Origin: Dromaius novaehollandiae | Taxonomy: Eukaryota; Chordata; Aves; Casuariiformes; Dromaiidae | Direction: 5' to 3' | Assembly (NCBI RefSeq): GCF_036370855.1 | Contig: NC_088100.1 | Span: 36,034,563-36,098,562, forward strand | Length of the DNA stretch: 64,000 nucleotides | Part shown: piece after piece, positions 59,870 through 64,000 of the stretch | Layout of the letters: each line of letters begins with the position of its first letter | How positions within the stretch are numbered: the first letter of the stretch is position 1 | The notes under the pieces: generated by a model | The model's input: only the letters and a program-made list of their open reading frames with translations | Told to the model about the DNA's origin: nothing | Database searches by the model: none | Translations under genes and position numbers: made by a program

Positions 59870-62630
59870 CTCCACTTTTTTTCTTAAAAAACTAATTTGC
59901 AACTATATAAACCCCCGTGTTGCTCCTCTGTTTGACAGCAACTGCTTCATTAAAAGCAATGGGAAAAATCTTCTTATTCTTCTTCTTATCTCTCTTTAAA
60001 TGGTGGGTCCAAATTTTTATCCTCTAAGCAGGAGTGTTCTCTCTAGCCAATTCTAAGATTTAATCCACACATATTACTCAGGAAAAAGTCCCATGTGTAA
60101 AGAAAGTTGAAAGCATGTCAAGCATCTCATTCTATTAAATCAACTAGTGACGATGCAGCTTCAAAAAAGCACAGAGGAATCCCTTTAGGATCTTACCCCA
60201 AGCCTGATTAAAGGAACTCAATTATATCTGCTGAGAAAATTCTCAGAATATTTTGTATACTTTAATTGAAGTGTGACTGAAACCTGTCATTCAGACAGAA
60301 GTCAATTCACTGTTCTTATAGTAAACTGTAAAATTCCCAGTGCTACTAACTCTTATTTAATTGAAATAAATGCTGCACTCTGAAAACTGGTTGGCCAAGA
60401 GTATCCTACAGGGTGTTGACATCCAGCTGTTTTCTTTGGGAACTGAGTTATAGCAGTGCCGATTTATGAAATAGTGAGGAGGTCTGTGATTTAATTAAAG
60501 AGAGAAGAGATAAAATCCTTCCTTCATAAATGAAAGCTAATGCCCTCTAATTGTGTATAGATGAGAAAGAATATAGAGAAGCATGTTTGAGCCTACTTTC
60601 CTTGTAATACTCTGGAGTCACCAGTTCTGGGAAATGGCAGAATGATTATTTTTTTCAAATATTCAGTTCTTTTGTACAGCCTCATCCATAAATCTCGTAA
60701 CCATCGAGACCCATTTAATAACCCAAAGGACTAGGAACCAGGCCTTAGATTTTTCAAAGCAGTCCACCAGCTCCAGAAACCTCGTTCTTCGAATGCCTGC
60801 TCTGAAAGATGCAAGGTGATGTCTCCTTTGAATGCAGTCTTCATTGTGCTATTCAGTATCCATTTTTAGCTCCTCGACTCCTAATGAAGGAGTCATGGCT
60901 GGGAAATTGTGGGAGAATAGTCAAGGGTCTGAATTCCTCCCTGCGCAGTGCAAAAGGAGGGCTGGGCTGGAGGGTCAGCGTTCCCTAGTGGAACGACAGA
61001 GTTAGGAAAAAGTCAGAAATGCTACCTAAGGATTTTCAGACATGGTGGAATTGGATGGAGCAGAACAACATTTAGAAATGTGTTGTTTCCTGTAATAATG
61101 GTTGTATTTTGAATGTGCCTGCTGAAATGAAAATGTGTATGGGGAATAGCTTTGCATTCCCTTGCCTTACTGCTGAGTTGTCCTTGCATGGTACTAGGGA
61201 GGAGCCCCAAGCACTGGCTCAGATATCTGGGTAGCCAGACTGCAGGATTGCTTGTGTCCAAAGAAGGCTTCAGACACACCCTGTTGGTACTCTTTTTTCC
61301 TGAATGCTTTCTAGTTCTTCTATACCCTTTCTAAGGCAGGTTTGACCTTCTTGTAGTGTGTAGGATACAGGATATACACATTTACAGGGTGTAATAATTC
61401 TGTCTTCTGCTTTGTTCTCTATAGACAACCTTTTGCTTGGTCTTTTGACTGCTGTTGTTTCCACAGAACTGACTCCAGTGTCTCTAAAACAGGCATTTAT
61501 GTGACTTTCATTGTGTATTCATAGGTAGGGTTATTTTTTCTATGGTTACACTATTTTACTCTTCTCAGCATTGCTCCTCTTTGCTCACTGATTTTCCAGA
61601 CTCTCTAGTGAAAATGGTGAATAGTGTCTCATACACACCTGTGGGACTTTGCTGTTGTCCAAGAGGAGGGCAGTGTCTCTCCCCAAGATTTATGTGAGTC
61701 CCCAAATCACAGACTTTAGAGAGCAACTCTTACTTGTATTTGAAAATAACAAGGAAGTGATTGGTCTCTTGGTTTAGTTGTAGGTAAATATACTGCTCCT
61801 AAGTACCCTTACATACATGAGTATATTGCCCAGGCACAAATATCTGTCCAGTGCCTTACAGTTAATCTCATAAGGAGCTTATGATAGGTCCTGCTAGAAC
61901 TATAGCCAAAGCACAAGCATATAAATGAAAGAGATGGATTAACTTATGATGACTCTTTCAATCATCTTTTCCACTACTGCGGAATTCATCAAAGTGCAGA
62001 AAGCTTACAGAAAGGCAGTTCAGATCTATCTGCCTGATATGTAAGATCTGCACTTGCGATATGTCAGATATAGCACTGACCTGACACTCAAAGACTGTCA
62101 TTTTGAAAGTCCCAAAGCAGAGAATAGCTCTGAAATACTAATTTCTGAACTGTTGAAGACTATTCAGTCTAAGTAATCACACTCTGCTTATGGCATCTAT
62201 ACATTCATTTGGCAAGAAGATTTCACATCACATTTTTTTCCCCTGCTCTTCCTATATTTACTAAGTAGTTTCTGACTTTCTGATTTGTTCAACCTATATT
62301 GCTTTTATCAGCCACTCTTATGTCTTCTGAGATCTGGAACAGTGGCTGTCCGCTATTTCCCTTCTCATTTTCTCTTATAGAGTCCTGTTCCGTATTAGCG
62401 GAATCTCCCCCTTCAGGATACATTGCACCCTTTCAGGACGCATATTCCTTGTATGAACAGAGTATTTTAATAATCATGTGTAGTCTTTAATGATCTATAC
62501 TATCAGATCAAGATCCATACAAGACTCTGTATTGCATTGTCTGATAAGATTTTAAGGCGATGTCTATGCCAGTAAATAAATGGGCCAGGAATCATTCTCC
62601 CATCCTCCGGCCAAAGGGTACAGCACAACT
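59870..62630. other. non-coding stretch
   Basis: Frames under 90 codons, no repeats recognised. Confidence 0.5.
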
Positions 62631-62640
62631 CGTAGCTGCA

Positions 62641-62946
62641 TGACGTAAATCCCCCCCATGAAGCAGTGTGGCTGCATCCATACACTGCTCGGGAACCGTC
62701 CTAGGCTATCGTCCTAGCCAAACCCGTGCACAGCTCATGATGGCACTGGTGGCGATGGGGCAGGCTGGGGCCGAGCCAGGACGCCTTGCCCGTCTTGCAG
62801 CCCTGTCTCTGGGCTTGGGTCTTTTCCCAAGCTACTGCTCCGTGGCCCCGCAGCCGCACTGTGTTTGAGCTGCCTGAGCAGGGGCAGCCCAAGACAGGGG
62901 GAGAGGCTGCAGGGCCCCACAGCGCGCAGAGCCCAGGCAGGTAAGG
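62641..62946 (+). promoter_or_regulatory. GC-rich block with CRE-like site and consensus splice donor
   Basis: TGACGTAA (62641-62648) is a CRE-like element. About 300 bases of GC-rich sequence with roughly a dozen CpGs follow, ending in CAG/GTAAGG at 62938-62946, a near-perfect 5' splice site. An ATG at 62668 opens 66 codons of unrecognised sequence. The layout is that of a promoter plus first exon on the + strand. The downstream partner would lie beyond this window or at an unnoticed acceptor. Confidence 0.35.
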
Positions 62947-62949
62947 GGA

Positions 62950-63820
62950 GAGTGGGGACACCAGAGCTGTGCCAGGTGGCAACGGGAACCTCTGCTTGCC
63001 CATCCTGGCCAGCCCAGCCCAAGCCACGCTACCAAAGAAGTGAGGTTTTCTTCCTCCTGTCTTACCTCTAAATCATTCCTGAAGCTCTTCCTGACTTCTG
63101 CTCTCTGACAAATCTTTTGGCTCTTTATGGACTCAACCAAATAAAGATTTTTGGTGTGTAGGTCAGAAAGACCCATCCCGGTCTAGCAGATAAGTACTGC
63201 TGGCTTTCCTTTCTACTTAAACTCTTGGCTGCTTTGCACAAAGCCAGCAGAGTTTTACACTCCTTTCATGCCACATTGTGTCCTTCAGTTCTACAGTGAA
63301 TTTTTCCAGGAACTGAGTTCAGGGAAGGACAGCTTTTTCCAGAAAATAAGACACAGGAACTTTGCTTACTTTTACTCTAATTCTCTTTAATGTACTGATC
63401 CTAGTATTTCTTTTGAAAACAATTTTTCTCATAATTTCAAGGACTGGATTGTAGAGGGCTGGGTCCAAATTAGGTGTAAGTTCTAGACACAGTGTGCAGG
63501 TAGAAAACAGCACAAGTAATTGAAAATTGGAATCTACAGTAGAAATGGTGAATGAGTTTGGAAAATGTGCAACTTACTTAATATAAAACCCGGTATGAAT
63601 GTGTTAATAAATGTTAATTTGATCATACCTGGGAAAATCAAGATTTTTGTAAATTACATCATGCAAATAATATTAAGATAATGGAACCCCTGAGGCATCT
63701 GGATGGAAGGAAATGTCTAATGTAATTTCCACTTCTCTGAATTCTGGAAATGTATTTATTATTTTTGCCCTCTTCTATCCCGAAATCTAATGTAATCTCA
63801 TTAATGCCTAAATTTGCCAA
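62950..63820. other. non-coding stretch
   Basis: GC falls quickly after 63030. No gene or repeat recognised. Confidence 0.5.
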
Positions 63821-63823
63821 ATC

Positions 63824-63854
63824 TTTCTTTTCTTTTCTTTTCTTTTTTTTTTCC
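63824..63854. repeat. (TTTTC)n microsatellite
   Basis: TTTTC units followed by a T run. Confidence 0.95.
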
Positions 63855-64000
63855 TGTTATGCTTCAGTTTTTGCCTCAGTTCTGTACAGGGAAAGGACTG
63901 TAGAAGAGAACAGGGGTTATTTTACGTGGTGATCCCCTGTTCTTGTCTCTCCTATTGTTCTAAGACCATTCAGCCTAAAGGAGAGAACATGTGATTCCTC

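Noticed and set aside
1..64000. CRISPR array, operon, phage or plasmid content
   Set aside because: No regularly spaced repeats, no clustered long frames and no ribosome-binding sites; CR1 elements and microsatellites show a vertebrate chromosome.

Overview
This window looks like a stretch of a bird (or close sauropsid) chromosome. It is AT-rich and shows no intact protein-coding gene. The main evidence is four pieces of CR1 LINE retrotransposon, all on the + strand (about 7012-7336, 17866-18041, 18160-19085 and 27838-28821). Three of them end in the short octamer-type tail (TTCTGTGATTCTGTGA and similar) that marks CR1 3' ends. CR1 at this low density, with many short microsatellites and almost no other recognisable repeat, fits an avian genome better than a mammal, turtle or crocodile, but the species cannot be named from this. 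Nothing suggests prokaryotic or plasmid DNA: there are no operons, no ribosome-binding sites and no long open frames (the longest is about 144 codons).

Layout. 1-3000 is AT-rich sequence with two perfect hairpins (1192-1288), a 37-base poly-A run and a long pyrimidine tract that ends like a splice acceptor. 3110-3430 is a small CpG-rich block behind a CCAAT box and a TATA-like box, the clearest promoter-like site here. 4697-4746 resembles the 3' part of 5S rRNA, including its box C. 7-19 kb holds three CR1 pieces, the last of them old and recognisable only by reverse-transcriptase motifs. 24.3-25.5 kb holds a cluster of factor-binding motifs, a GC-rich palindrome and an AT/GT microsatellite. 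27.8-28.8 kb is the longest CR1 copy. 39.2-42.3 kb contains three compact motif clusters that look like conserved enhancers. 43.9-44.2 kb (minus strand), 59.7 kb and 62.6-62.95 kb each contain exon-like signals. The rest is featureless intergenic or intronic DNA.

The window is best read as an intron or gene desert. If it is transcribed, the exon-like signals at 39.3, 43.9, 59.7 and 62.9 kb are the places to look. I found no new multi-gene system; the findings are individual candidates, most of modest strength. All homology calls come from reading the sequence and from family knowledge; no search was run.
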